Part shown: positions 45,988 through 54,745 of the stretch, one piece after another | Numbering within the stretch: position 1 is the stretch's first letter | How the letters are laid out: the number at the start of each line of letters is the position of its first letter | DNA from: CBDCUW01 sp965222745 | Lineage (GTDB): Bacteria; Planctomycetota; Planctomycetia; Pirellulales; Pirellulaceae | Direction of reading: 5' to 3' | DNA: 64,000 nt | NCBI GenBank assembly: GCA_965222745.1 | Contig: CBDCUW010000005.1 | Span: 2,852,001-2,916,000 of the forward strand | Notes under the pieces: model-generated | What the model saw: the letters and a program-made list of their open reading frames with translations, nothing else | Databases searched by the model: none | Told to the model about the DNA's origin: nothing | Program-made: the position numbers and the translations under genes

Positions 45988-47442
45988 GTGGCATTGCAAT
46001 ACCTCGTGCTAACCGACGTTGACGCGATTCAGCGATACGTCTTCGATTCGATTCGATTGGCAACGATTGTCGGTGCCAGCAAGATCGTGGCGAATTTTGA
46101 CAGAACGCTGGAATGTGACGAGGGAGAGGATGCCAAACATGATGCGGAGGTTGCCGTACTCAGCGGTGGCAACGGGCTCTTCGTCTTCTCCGACAAACCG
46201 ACAGCGAAAGCGTTCGTAGCACGGGTACCAGACCAGTTTCGTTCCGCCGCCGGAGGAGGAACGATAACGGCAAGCAATATCGAACCGTTTGAGGGTGATG
46301 AGGGATACCGCGAAGCGCTGCAACGGGCGTTGGCGTCGCTGAAAGATCGCAAGCAATCAGGCCAACAGAGCGATGAACCGATAGGACTGGGGCTCGTTCA
46401 TACATGCGAGTACTGCGGAGCCGAACCGGCGGGGTTGCGGGAGATCACTGTCGGCGGCAAAGCACGAAGGATCGGCAGCACGTGTGCCAAGAAGTGGGAC
46501 GCTCGCAACCAAGCGAAAGACGTTGCTGAGGACTTCAACCAATTGGCGGGTGATGATTATCTGGCAATCATCGCCATTGATGGCGACGGTTTGGGCACCC
46601 GTCTGCAGGAACAACCGAGCGTCGATCGTTATGCCGATTTCTCGGCTGGAGTCAAGCATTGCATCAGCCGGGCAATCGCGGCGGCAACAAGCATCGGCCA
46701 AAGCACTGAATCAAACTCAGCCTCGCCGTTTCAGAATTTGTATCAGGGCGGCGACGACATTGTCGTGGCGTGCCCGTCACAGTGGGCCTTGCCGTTCGCC
46801 GCCGCATTTTCGAAGTCGATAGAAAGCGAAAACTGGGACTGGGCGGGCGAATCGGGGCAGATTGGTTTTTCCATCGGCATCTCCGTCACACACAGCGGGT
46901 TTCCCGTTCGGTCTACCCACCAAATCGCCAACCGCTTGCTTCGTCATGCGAAGCAAGTTGCCAAAGATAGAAAATGGAATGAAGGCGCGATCGATTTTGC
47001 CATCGTTACCGAATCGATGGGCGACGCCGAACTGATTCTCAGGGAACGTGAAATCGTTTCCCATGACGGGCGGTTGCGTCTGAGCGGCCGGCCGTATCGT
47101 TTGAAGTCTGGTGAGCCTCACAGCTTGTCTTCCTTGAAGAAAGCTTGTGATGAATTGCGGGACTTTCCCCGCAACCGAATCTACACCTTGCGCAATGAAC
47201 TGACAGCGTCACGGATCATGGAAGCCCGCGACGTCTCCCCCACCACGCTTCGCTGGACAACGAAGCGAATTGAGGGACGAATCGCCGCTTGGCAACGACG
47301 CGTCGATCGGGATCCGGCGCTCAAGAATGCCTGGGAAGCGGCCAGCGCGAACCTTCCAGTCAAAGAAGATCGCACTTATCCGCATGGTGACGTGGCGGAC
47401 GCTTTGTACCTTTGGGAGAAATGTCTTGGCAGTCGAGATTGA
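45988..47442 (+). CDS. cas10: Cas10 (type III-D variant), cyclase without HD domain
   Basis: A short Cas10 of 484 residues. It opens directly with the first palm motif (YLVLTDVDAIQRYVFDS, ATIVGAS), has a zinc knuckle starting CEYCGAEPAG, then the second palm with IIAIDGDGLGTRL and the cyclase motif YQGGDDIVVA (GGDD near residues 254-257). The usual N-terminal HD nuclease domain is missing, so target-activated DNA cleavage is unlikely, whereas cyclic oligoadenylate synthesis should work. The GTG start immediately follows the previous stop (TAAGTG). It is the signalling subunit that would turn on the CARF-HEPN protein encoded just upstream. Confidence 0.88.
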   Translation: MALQYLVLTDVDAIQRYVFDSIRLATIVGASKIVANFDRTLECDEGEDAKHDAEVAVLSGGNGLFVFSDKPTAKAFVARVPDQFRSAAGGGTITASNIEPFEGDEGYREALQRALASLKDRKQSGQQSDEPIGLGLVHTCEYCGAEPAGLREITVGGKARRIGSTCAKKWDARNQAKDVAEDFNQLAGDDYLAIIAIDGDGLGTRLQEQPSVDRYADFSAGVKHCISRAIAAATSIGQSTESNSASPFQNLYQGGDDIVVACPSQWALPFAAAFSKSIESENWDWAGESGQIGFSIGISVTHSGFPVRSTHQIANRLLRHAKQVAKDRKWNEGAIDFAIVTESMGDAELILREREIVSHDGRLRLSGRPYRLKSGEPHSLSSLKKACDELRDFPRNRIYTLRNELTASRIMEARDVSPTTLRWTTKRIEGRIAAWQRRVDRDPALKNAWEAASANLPVKEDRTYPHGDVADALYLWEKCLGSRD

Positions 47443-49762
47443 GTTGACGATTGACGTTTCAGGCCACTTTCACATTGGGACCGGTTCCGGTCGCGGCCGG
47501 GCGACTGACGCGGTCGTGGTAACCGACGAAAACGGTGCCCCATTCATTCCTGGATCGACGATCAAGGGACTCTGCAAGTGGCAGGCTTGCCGCATCATTG
47601 ACGCCTATCCCGGCTTCGGTCCCAACCCGGAAAAAGCGGTCAAAAGCGAGTCACCCCTGATCGGGCCCGCTTTCGAGATTTTTGGAGGCGGCAGCGACAG
47701 ACAGTATGCCGAAGACCGGGTCTGGTTCGATCACGCCACCGCTTCCAGCGTCATCCCAATGGGCCGCAGCGGCCGCAGCACGCGCGATCGCCTCACTGGA
47801 CGTACTCGCGACAAGCAGTTGTTCTTTTACGAAAACGCGGGCCCGTCGCGGTTCAAAACGACACTTCGATGTGAAGACGATTTATCGCCGGCTGCTCTGT
47901 TGCTGTGGATGTTGTCGCTTCGCCGAATCGACGCCATTGGCGGCCAGCGGCGGCGCGGCAAGGGGCAATGTCAATGCTCGGTGAAAATCGTCGATCCTGG
48001 ATCGGCTGCCGAGTTAGCGGCTTTGAAGAACGTGGAACTGCCAGGCAGCGGCGCAAACAGGGAACAACAGAATGCCTTTCGCAGGTTCGCCCTGCCGTTG
48101 CTCGAAGCAGCACAAACGAACAAGCCGTTGCCTCTGAACGTTCCCACGAAGAAAGATCCGACCTCCGATAAAGGGTCAATCCAACGTTCCCAGAACGTCT
48201 GCTGGCTAGTCTTCGCGACAGCGAAGACTAGCATAACGCTGGGGCATGAACAGGCAGCCGACAACACCATCGGTTCGGAAGACTTCATCTCCGGCACAGC
48301 TTTGCGAGGAGCGTTAGCGTGGCGATCGATCCGAGCCGGCCTCTCCCCCGAATCCGATTTGTTTCAAGCGATCTTCGTGCACGAACGGGTTCAGTTCGGG
48401 CCGTTGTACCCTGCACCTCACGGCTGGAGCACCGGCGGGACATTCCCCATGCCCGTCCCGATGAGCTTCTTCACCTGCAAGCGTTTTCCCGGCGCCAAGG
48501 GCAACCCCTTGGTGGCGACTGATGGGCTTGCTGATGGAATGTGGCACCCGTGTCAGCAATGCGACCAATGCGGCGTGCCGATGGTTCCGGCCGACGGATA
48601 CCTGCAAGTCATGGGCTACAGCGAGGAGGCCTCGTTGCAACTCGGACGTCCAGAGATGCACGTCTCTGCGCGAACGGCGATCGATGAACACACACAGCGC
48701 GGAGCCGAAGGACAGCTGTTTGTCCTGCAATCCGTTCCAGCGGGAACCAGGCTGGCCGGCTACCTGTGGGGCGAACAAGAGTTGCTGAAGCGCGTCTTCG
48801 GCGATTTGCTGAATCAACGGACAACCCTACGCGTCGGCAAGGCCAAGTCACGTGGACAAGGAGCCATCGAGGTACACGTGAAAGCCGCCGACTCCGATGC
48901 CAACCAAAAGTATCCCTGTCTACTGCCGAAACACCCTTCGGATGATGAAGCCGTATTTTCAAACAACAACGATTTTCTTTTTCTTACGCTCTATTCCGAC
49001 TTGATTGCTATCGACGAGTACTTGCGGCCAATCACGACCCTGACTGCAGCGAGACTTTGGCAGTTACTGGGAGGCCAAAGTGATGACGTGCCGTTTGAAC
49101 TGGAGGTTGGCTTTGTCGGCACGCGACGCATCGGCGGATACTTGGGGGTGGTGGGGCTGCCTCGTTCGCCAGACATCGCGATTCGCGCCGGGGCAACGTG
49201 GCGACTTCGATGGCGCGAAGGTCTTTCCCCCACCGACAGATCAACCGCCTGGCAAGCGCTGTTGAAGGCTCAGACCGATGGTCTGGGGCTTCGCCGCGGC
49301 GAGGGGTATGGGCGGGTGATCGTGAACTTGCCATTGCATGCTGCTCGTTGGGACAAAATGCAATGGGAGTCACAACAAGTCGACATGGATGGAACCAGTT
49401 TTCCAAGTTGGGAATCACCTACCCCCGCCAAAGCAGATCGACGTTCCCAACTGGTGCTGCTGGGTTCCCCCGCCGACGACTTTGCCCCCGCCTATCGACG
49501 TCTGTTTGCCCACTTGGCCCAAGCAGACAATCCGCTCCGCGCCGTGCAGACCTTGTTGGACGATCCCCTGCATCGTTCGGGCAAAACCTTCAACCTGGCC
49601 GATCAACTGAAGAAACTGGTCGATGAAACCAGAGGATTGAATTTGAAGTTGATGGAGGACAACAAGTGCGTTGCCAACAAGAGTGCGAATGATCCAGAAA
49701 TCGTCGCGAGATTCAAGCAAGCGTTAAAAAAATTCAGCGGGGAGGATTTGGATCATGTCTGA
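47426..49762 (+). CDS. Cas7-Cas5(Csx10)-Cas11-like fusion RAMP subunit
   Basis: A 778-residue fusion. Residues 1-250 form a Cas7 domain (HIGTGSGRGRATDAVV with candidate catalytic Asp near 28, and FIPGSTIKGLCKW). Residues ~258-670 resemble Cas5-type Csx10: SEDFISGTALRGALAW, a CQQCDQCG knuckle near 375, LFLTLYSDL and the glycine-rich GLGLRRGEGYGRVIVN near 620. The last ~100 residues are helical, as expected of a Cas11 small subunit, and no separate cas11 gene exists. The TTG start at 47426 has GGGAG 7 nt upstream and overlaps cas10. Order and fusion match Cas7-5-11 of the Synechocystis III-D variant. Confidence 0.78.
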   Translation: MAVEIELTIDVSGHFHIGTGSGRGRATDAVVVTDENGAPFIPGSTIKGLCKWQACRIIDAYPGFGPNPEKAVKSESPLIGPAFEIFGGGSDRQYAEDRVWFDHATASSVIPMGRSGRSTRDRLTGRTRDKQLFFYENAGPSRFKTTLRCEDDLSPAALLLWMLSLRRIDAIGGQRRRGKGQCQCSVKIVDPGSAAELAALKNVELPGSGANREQQNAFRRFALPLLEAAQTNKPLPLNVPTKKDPTSDKGSIQRSQNVCWLVFATAKTSITLGHEQAADNTIGSEDFISGTALRGALAWRSIRAGLSPESDLFQAIFVHERVQFGPLYPAPHGWSTGGTFPMPVPMSFFTCKRFPGAKGNPLVATDGLADGMWHPCQQCDQCGVPMVPADGYLQVMGYSEEASLQLGRPEMHVSARTAIDEHTQRGAEGQLFVLQSVPAGTRLAGYLWGEQELLKRVFGDLLNQRTTLRVGKAKSRGQGAIEVHVKAADSDANQKYPCLLPKHPSDDEAVFSNNNDFLFLTLYSDLIAIDEYLRPITTLTAARLWQLLGGQSDDVPFELEVGFVGTRRIGGYLGVVGLPRSPDIAIRAGATWRLRWREGLSPTDRSTAWQALLKAQTDGLGLRRGEGYGRVIVNLPLHAARWDKMQWESQQVDMDGTSFPSWESPTPAKADRRSQLVLLGSPADDFAPAYRRLFAHLAQADNPLRAVQTLLDDPLHRSGKTFNLADQLKKLVDETRGLNLKLMEDNKCVANKSANDPEIVARFKQALKKFSGEDLDHV

Positions 49763-51236
49763 AGCGACTGGCGCGACACTGACCGTCAATCGGCATGTCG
49801 AACATCGATTCATTCTTTCTTGCGAAACCTTGACACCAATCCACGTCGGCAGTGGCGAACCTGGCGCCACGACCGATGCCGATGTATGCCGTCGCACCGA
49901 CGGCGAATACGTGATTCCGGGAACATCCCTTGCCGGCGCGCTTCGCAACGTCGTCGAACGTCTCTCCGGAACTGAACGCGAGAAAAGTTGCATTCAGTAT
50001 CAAGACAATCCTTCCAAAGACAAACCGTGCGGTTGCCGGGTGTGCAAGCTGTTTGGCGATGTCCAGCCTCGGGAGAATGACGATTTGGACAACGCCGCCC
50101 AAGCATCTCGGCTGAGAATTTTCGACGCTGAGTTCACCAAGCCGCGACTTCGAACTGTCGATAGCGTGGGCATCCATCGCCGTCGCCGCAGTGCCCGGGA
50201 CGCAAGAAAGTTTGACTATCGCCAGATCCTTCCTGACAGCAAGCTCTCTATCGAAGTGCGGGGCGAAGGCTTGAGCGACCAGGAGATCGAATGGGTTTCG
50301 GCCGGATTGAGAATCATCGCGACCGGCCAAGTGGGATTGGGCGGTCGCACGGCTCGCGGCAACGGCTTTCTGAAAGCCGACGCGGCGCGATGCCACATCG
50401 ATCGGCGATCGCTCGATAATCCGGAACATCTGCTCGACAGCGTGCTCCTGTGCAACAACGATCGCGCGGCCTGGAAGACTCCCGTGGCGAAGTCCTTGTC
50501 AAAGTTCCCTGGAGCAGCCCTCTCGATCCCAAATCGAATCAGCACCAGTTTTTTCATCGCGACTGCCCCCGATGCCACACTGCTGATCAGCGACCCGATG
50601 CAGCAAGCAGCAACGGGGTTTGATGCAGCACAGCGAAAGCTTACCGGCTTGCCAGAACTACCCGCTTCGTCTTTGGCGGGGGTGCTTCGCAGTGGTGCCG
50701 AACGAATCGTACGTTCATTGGGAGGAATCGCTTGCGATCCCAATGACAAGCATTGCCCGGCACCGAAAAAGGGACCTGCCGATAACGATACGCCATTCTG
50801 TTTGCCGTGCCGGCTGTTTGGGAACGTGAACTGGTCGTCACGATTGACCGTACGAGTGATCGCATGCGGTCAGCAAACGCATCTTGTTCCGTTCGACCAC
50901 GTGGCGATCGACCGCTTCAGCGGCGGAGCAGCGGATCAAAAAAAGTTTGACGCGATGGCGGTCGCTCGCGGCATGTTCAAAGTGGATTTCGTGATTGATC
51001 GCGTCGCCGACCGCGGTTCGGCCCAGTGGATGATCGGTCTATTGACGCTCGTACTGCGCGATCTGCACCAGGGTCGGCTGACCGTCGGTCGCGGCAGTTC
51101 CAAAGGACACGGTCGCGTGCAGCTGGCCGGAGAACCCCGTTGGCAGTTGCCGGAGGAATGGAAAGACCTATCCGCCTCGTTGTCGTCATGCATCGACGCG
51201 TTGGCGAGCCAGTTGAATGGGAGCAAGAGCTCATGA
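49755..51236 (+). CDS. Double-Cas7 RAMP subunit (Cas7-2x type)
   Basis: A 493-residue protein made of two Cas7 domains in tandem. Domain 1 has HVGSGEPGATTDADV (candidate catalytic Asp at 41-43), YVIPGTSLAGALRN and the glycine loop GQVGLGGRTARGNGF. Domain 2 has AATGFDAAQRKL, PASSLAGVLRSG and TVGRGSSKGHGRVQL. Each domain also has a CxxC-x-LFG knuckle (CRVCKLFG, CLPCRLFG). It would form two backbone subunits along the crRNA and cut bound target RNA. GGGAGG lies about 9 nt before ATG 49755. It overlaps the previous gene by 8 bp and the next by ATGA. Confidence 0.85.
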   Translation: MSEATGATLTVNRHVEHRFILSCETLTPIHVGSGEPGATTDADVCRRTDGEYVIPGTSLAGALRNVVERLSGTEREKSCIQYQDNPSKDKPCGCRVCKLFGDVQPRENDDLDNAAQASRLRIFDAEFTKPRLRTVDSVGIHRRRRSARDARKFDYRQILPDSKLSIEVRGEGLSDQEIEWVSAGLRIIATGQVGLGGRTARGNGFLKADAARCHIDRRSLDNPEHLLDSVLLCNNDRAAWKTPVAKSLSKFPGAALSIPNRISTSFFIATAPDATLLISDPMQQAATGFDAAQRKLTGLPELPASSLAGVLRSGAERIVRSLGGIACDPNDKHCPAPKKGPADNDTPFCLPCRLFGNVNWSSRLTVRVIACGQQTHLVPFDHVAIDRFSGGAADQKKFDAMAVARGMFKVDFVIDRVADRGSAQWMIGLLTLVLRDLHQGRLTVGRGSSKGHGRVQLAGEPRWQLPEEWKDLSASLSSCIDALASQLNGSKSS

Positions 51237-51766
51237 GCTGTTGGAAAGTCCAAGCAAAAACGCTTGACCAGGCCCAACTGTCCGATCGCTTGAACGAATG
51301 GTTGTTCAAAATAGACAACGGCGTTCGACTATTCCGCGAAGGGGCAACTGTGAACGATTTTCAGTGGGGAAACTCAACATCCCTGTCAGCTGACGCACTG
51401 AATCTTGCTTGGCAGGTGCGCCTGTTCTGCCCGCATTTTGAACTGTACGCCCGGCGTTTGAACTACTCATCAGGTGGGGACTGGCAGTTACGAATCGCTG
51501 CACGCGACACTCTTATCAGTGATGGCAAGTCACTGCAAAAAGTTGGCCAGGAAACCGTGCGGTTGCTAGGTACAGCAACCGGTAACGATGAAGAATTTGT
51601 CGCCGATCAGAATCGCTACCGCCGAGCCAAAATCTCCTATCCCCTGAACGGTTGGAACAAAGATGATCGCTGCGGATTGGTTGTCAATCGATTCCAACCT
51701 CCTTGCGGTGCGGCCATCACTTGTTGGTCACAGCTATCCAAAGTCTCGCTCGATCGACGAAAGTGA
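51233..51766 (+). CDS. Csx19-like small subunit (TIGR03984 type)
   Basis: A 177-residue protein starting at the ATGA overlap with the double-Cas7 gene. It has no RAMP glycine loop. The call rests mainly on size and on position between Cas7-2x and the Cas7 with insertion, where csx19 lies in III-D variant systems; stretches such as ALNLAWQVRLFCPHFELYARRL fit loosely. The frame stays open after its TGA (51764) for 69 further codons, to 51974, so a longer ancestral C-terminus is possible. Role: probably a structural subunit capping the complex. Confidence 0.5.
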   Translation: MSCWKVQAKTLDQAQLSDRLNEWLFKIDNGVRLFREGATVNDFQWGNSTSLSADALNLAWQVRLFCPHFELYARRLNYSSGGDWQLRIAARDTLISDGKSLQKVGQETVRLLGTATGNDEEFVADQNRYRRAKISYPLNGWNKDDRCGLVVNRFQPPCGAAITCWSQLSKVSLDRRK

Positions 51767-51885
51767 AACGTCTGCATTCCGCTGGCGATCCTGCCAGATG
51801 ATTACGAGTACGGAAAAAAACAAAATTTCTCCTATCAGGCGCTCTGGAAACGTGCCGCACAATCCACCAACGACGGAAACTTGCG

Positions 51886-54720
51886 ATGGCTGATCCGATC
51901 AAAGTCCGAGGCACGATTGAAATGCAAAGCGTTCATATTTTCGTTCGGTTTGCCGATGATTCGCCTGCGGAACTGATCGATCGCGCAAAGCGTGTCCCCT
52001 TAAAACGGTATCAAGTGGGTGACCCGCAAACCAAGGGAGGCGAACCCGGTTGGTTCTGGGTAGAAACTTCCGAACATGAAATCACCGTTGTTCGGACACA
52101 TCTGGATGACCGTGAACCATGGGACCCGTCGAATGAAGGTGCAAAACCTTCCGGGGCTCAGCCTGCTCCGGCTTCCTCGTCGAAGAAGCAAAGCCACCCG
52201 ACGCCCAACTCTCCTGCGCCATCCACCGAACACTCTGCTGGTAGTGTGCCATCGTCCCAGGGTGATGATCGATTCATCCACTCCTACAACTTCGTTCGCA
52301 TCCCCAGCAGGGAATCATTCAAAGAGGCGTTAGACAACAAATTTTTTAAGCGGGTAAAATCTGCGCCGCATGACGTTTACGATGCGAATCGGAAAACCGG
52401 ATTCATCGACTGTGAATTGACCACCCGTACATACTGGTTCATCCCCGACCCGCGCAAAATCAAACGGGATAAGAAAAAACATACCAGCCTGGGATATTTC
52501 ACGTTGGACGACGTACCCCATCGCTCGTGGAATGCTGATCAGGCCGAAAAAGATACCACCCCGCCGGCAATCCCAGGGTCTTCGCTGCGCGGCATGGTTC
52601 GCAGCGTGTTCGAGACTGCGACGCTGTCCTGCTTCAACGTGTTCGACGCGAGGCGTTTGGACTTTCGCATCGGCTATTCACCCGACCACCAAGTCGCCAA
52701 GCCAAACGATTCGTCGGAGGTGGACTACGTGCCTTGTCAGATCGTGATGCACGACGAGGACTCGGCGACAGTGCAACTGCTGGACGGGAGATTCGAGAAG
52801 GGCAAAGGCCGATCGGCGCCGATGATGCCCGCCGGTTTGATTCGCGCCTACCCAAACAAGGTGAAGAGGGGAAACGGCATGCACCCTCAATGGATGAACC
52901 TTAACAAAGCGGTTGGCGGTACACCTGTGATCGCTTATCTGGAAACGAGGGAAAAACAAGGGAACAAGCCGTATCGATGGCGGGTTGCGGAACTGCCGAT
53001 GGCGATGATGGACCGCCGTCAGTGGGAAGACTTCCTGCAAGGGAATGGACCATCCGTGGAAGAACTAGCCGCCACTATCCAGCCAAAAGTTGAGTCTTGG
53101 TTGGAAAGCCACGGCGGCGAAAACGATGACCGCTATCTGATCTTCGGCTTTCTTCATCGAACTGGGCCAAACTGGCCTGAGAAAAAAGACGAACGATTGT
53201 TTTTTGATGCAGTTGCTCCATGCAACTCGCGTCCCTCTGGTAGCGTTCGCGAGCGCATTGAGCAGTTTCTAACCGACGATGGCAAGCGGCTTGTCGTGCC
53301 GACGACAGTGCTGCGAGAGTGTGAGGAGGCGCTGCGGGGATACACCCGGCGTAGCGGCAAGAAACTAAAACCCAGCTTCGAGGTGCCTCCAAGAGAGATC
53401 CAACCGGGTGAAAATCGGGCGTTACCCAGCGACTTCGTTTTGAAGAAAGAACGAGACGTCAAAATCGAAGTGGGAGATTTGTTTTACGCGTTGATTCGCG
53501 AGGAAAACGGAAGCAAAGAGATCTTGGGACTCTACCCAGTCGCGATTCCCCGATTGTCGCACGAGCAGTCGCGCGGCAGTCTGCTTCCAGACGAACTTTA
53601 TCCCTGCGGCAGACGTCACGAAAAGTGTGACCGATGTTCCCAGATGGACTCTTTGCCTGACGATCAGCGCGGCAAGCTGTGCGGTGCATGCCTGGAAAGT
53701 TCGCAGCGATTGTGCCCGGCATGTCGGGTGTTCGGCTGGACGCGAGACCTGACCCATTTTCATCGACGGGATCGCGAAAAACTAAAAGGTGATCCGAGCC
53801 GCGTTGATGCGATTGCCGGGCACGTACGTTTTTCTCACGCCACTCTCATCGATCCTTGGGATGACTGCCCCGAGCGGCAAGCGACGAAAATCACTTTGCC
53901 CATTCTGTCTTCACCAAGCCCCACCGCGACCGGGTTTTATCTGCGGCCACGTGAAGGATGGGAAACACAACGCAGCCAGCGGTGGCCACCCGTCACGGGA
54001 CTTGACAATGAAAAAAATCCGGTCGCCAAACTGCCCGTGTATCGCAGTGCCGAAGCCGATCTGGCGGGCCGCAAAATGTATCGTCGCAAGAAGGCCTCGG
54101 CCGATCAACTCAATCACGCGGCGGTGAAGGATCAGAACCAAACGGTCCATGCGCTGCCGGATCGCCTGAAGTTCGAGTTCCGCGTCCATTTCGACAACCT
54201 CGATGCGGAGGAGCTTGGGGCGCTGCTGTTCTCATTGAATCTGTCGGTGCCGGAAGACTGGAAGACCGCCCACGGAAAGCTCCCAGCTGATGCGCAATTC
54301 GATCACGCGTTGGGTCACGGCAAACCGGCGGGCATGGGACGTTGCTCGATCAAGGCAACGGGCATTTGTATCAATGGTGCAGACCGGTACCAATCGGATG
54401 GTTTCGATGGAGTCACCTCCGCGGAGCCGACGCGAGAAATCGAAGCCGCGGACATGGCCCCCTTCTTCACCGCCTGGGCGAAACTCGATCGGAACTCCGA
54501 ACTGGTCGAATCGCGGAATGATTTCCTGGAAATGCTGCTTGTCGGGAGCGAACCAACCCAATATCCACCGGGCTTAGCCTGGTGGAAGCATGCAAAAACG
54601 CAGGGCGTGCGTTTACCGGAGCCGATCGGCGAACGAACCGAGCGGGACAAGCGGCTTCCGCTGGCCGAAAATCAGCTTCGGGAATTTGCCAAGCGGCAGC
54701 GCGATCAGGAAGACGCTTGA
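51886..54720 (+). CDS. Large Cas7-insertion-type RAMP protein (TIGR03986-like)
   Basis: A 944-residue RAMP protein. The Cas7-type motif IPGSSLRGMVRSVFE lies near residue 229, a glycine loop LGHGKPAGMGRCSIKATG near 809, and between them is a large inserted region. Near 573-620 is a cysteine cluster (CGRRHEKCDRC, CGAC, CPACRVFGW) that probably binds zinc. Residues 95-135 are a Ser/Pro-rich linker. It matches the large Cas7 with insertion in the III-D variant complex and would be another crRNA-binding backbone subunit. It is separated from the Csx19-like gene by 119 bp, the largest gap among the effector-complex genes. Confidence 0.8.
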   Translation: MADPIKVRGTIEMQSVHIFVRFADDSPAELIDRAKRVPLKRYQVGDPQTKGGEPGWFWVETSEHEITVVRTHLDDREPWDPSNEGAKPSGAQPAPASSSKKQSHPTPNSPAPSTEHSAGSVPSSQGDDRFIHSYNFVRIPSRESFKEALDNKFFKRVKSAPHDVYDANRKTGFIDCELTTRTYWFIPDPRKIKRDKKKHTSLGYFTLDDVPHRSWNADQAEKDTTPPAIPGSSLRGMVRSVFETATLSCFNVFDARRLDFRIGYSPDHQVAKPNDSSEVDYVPCQIVMHDEDSATVQLLDGRFEKGKGRSAPMMPAGLIRAYPNKVKRGNGMHPQWMNLNKAVGGTPVIAYLETREKQGNKPYRWRVAELPMAMMDRRQWEDFLQGNGPSVEELAATIQPKVESWLESHGGENDDRYLIFGFLHRTGPNWPEKKDERLFFDAVAPCNSRPSGSVRERIEQFLTDDGKRLVVPTTVLRECEEALRGYTRRSGKKLKPSFEVPPREIQPGENRALPSDFVLKKERDVKIEVGDLFYALIREENGSKEILGLYPVAIPRLSHEQSRGSLLPDELYPCGRRHEKCDRCSQMDSLPDDQRGKLCGACLESSQRLCPACRVFGWTRDLTHFHRRDREKLKGDPSRVDAIAGHVRFSHATLIDPWDDCPERQATKITLPILSSPSPTATGFYLRPREGWETQRSQRWPPVTGLDNEKNPVAKLPVYRSAEADLAGRKMYRRKKASADQLNHAAVKDQNQTVHALPDRLKFEFRVHFDNLDAEELGALLFSLNLSVPEDWKTAHGKLPADAQFDHALGHGKPAGMGRCSIKATGICINGADRYQSDGFDGVTSAEPTREIEAADMAPFFTAWAKLDRNSELVESRNDFLEMLLVGSEPTQYPPGLAWWKHAKTQGVRLPEPIGERTERDKRLPLAENQLREFAKRQRDQEDA

Positions 54721-54745
54721 CCTTCGGATTTGTGGAAGAAGCACC

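Noticed and set aside
45988..47442. HD nuclease domain in Cas10
   Set aside because: The first residues already form the palm motif and there is no room for an HD domain.
47426..51766. A separate Cas11/Csm2 small-subunit gene
   Set aside because: No such open frame exists; the helical C-terminus of the 778-residue fusion is the better candidate.
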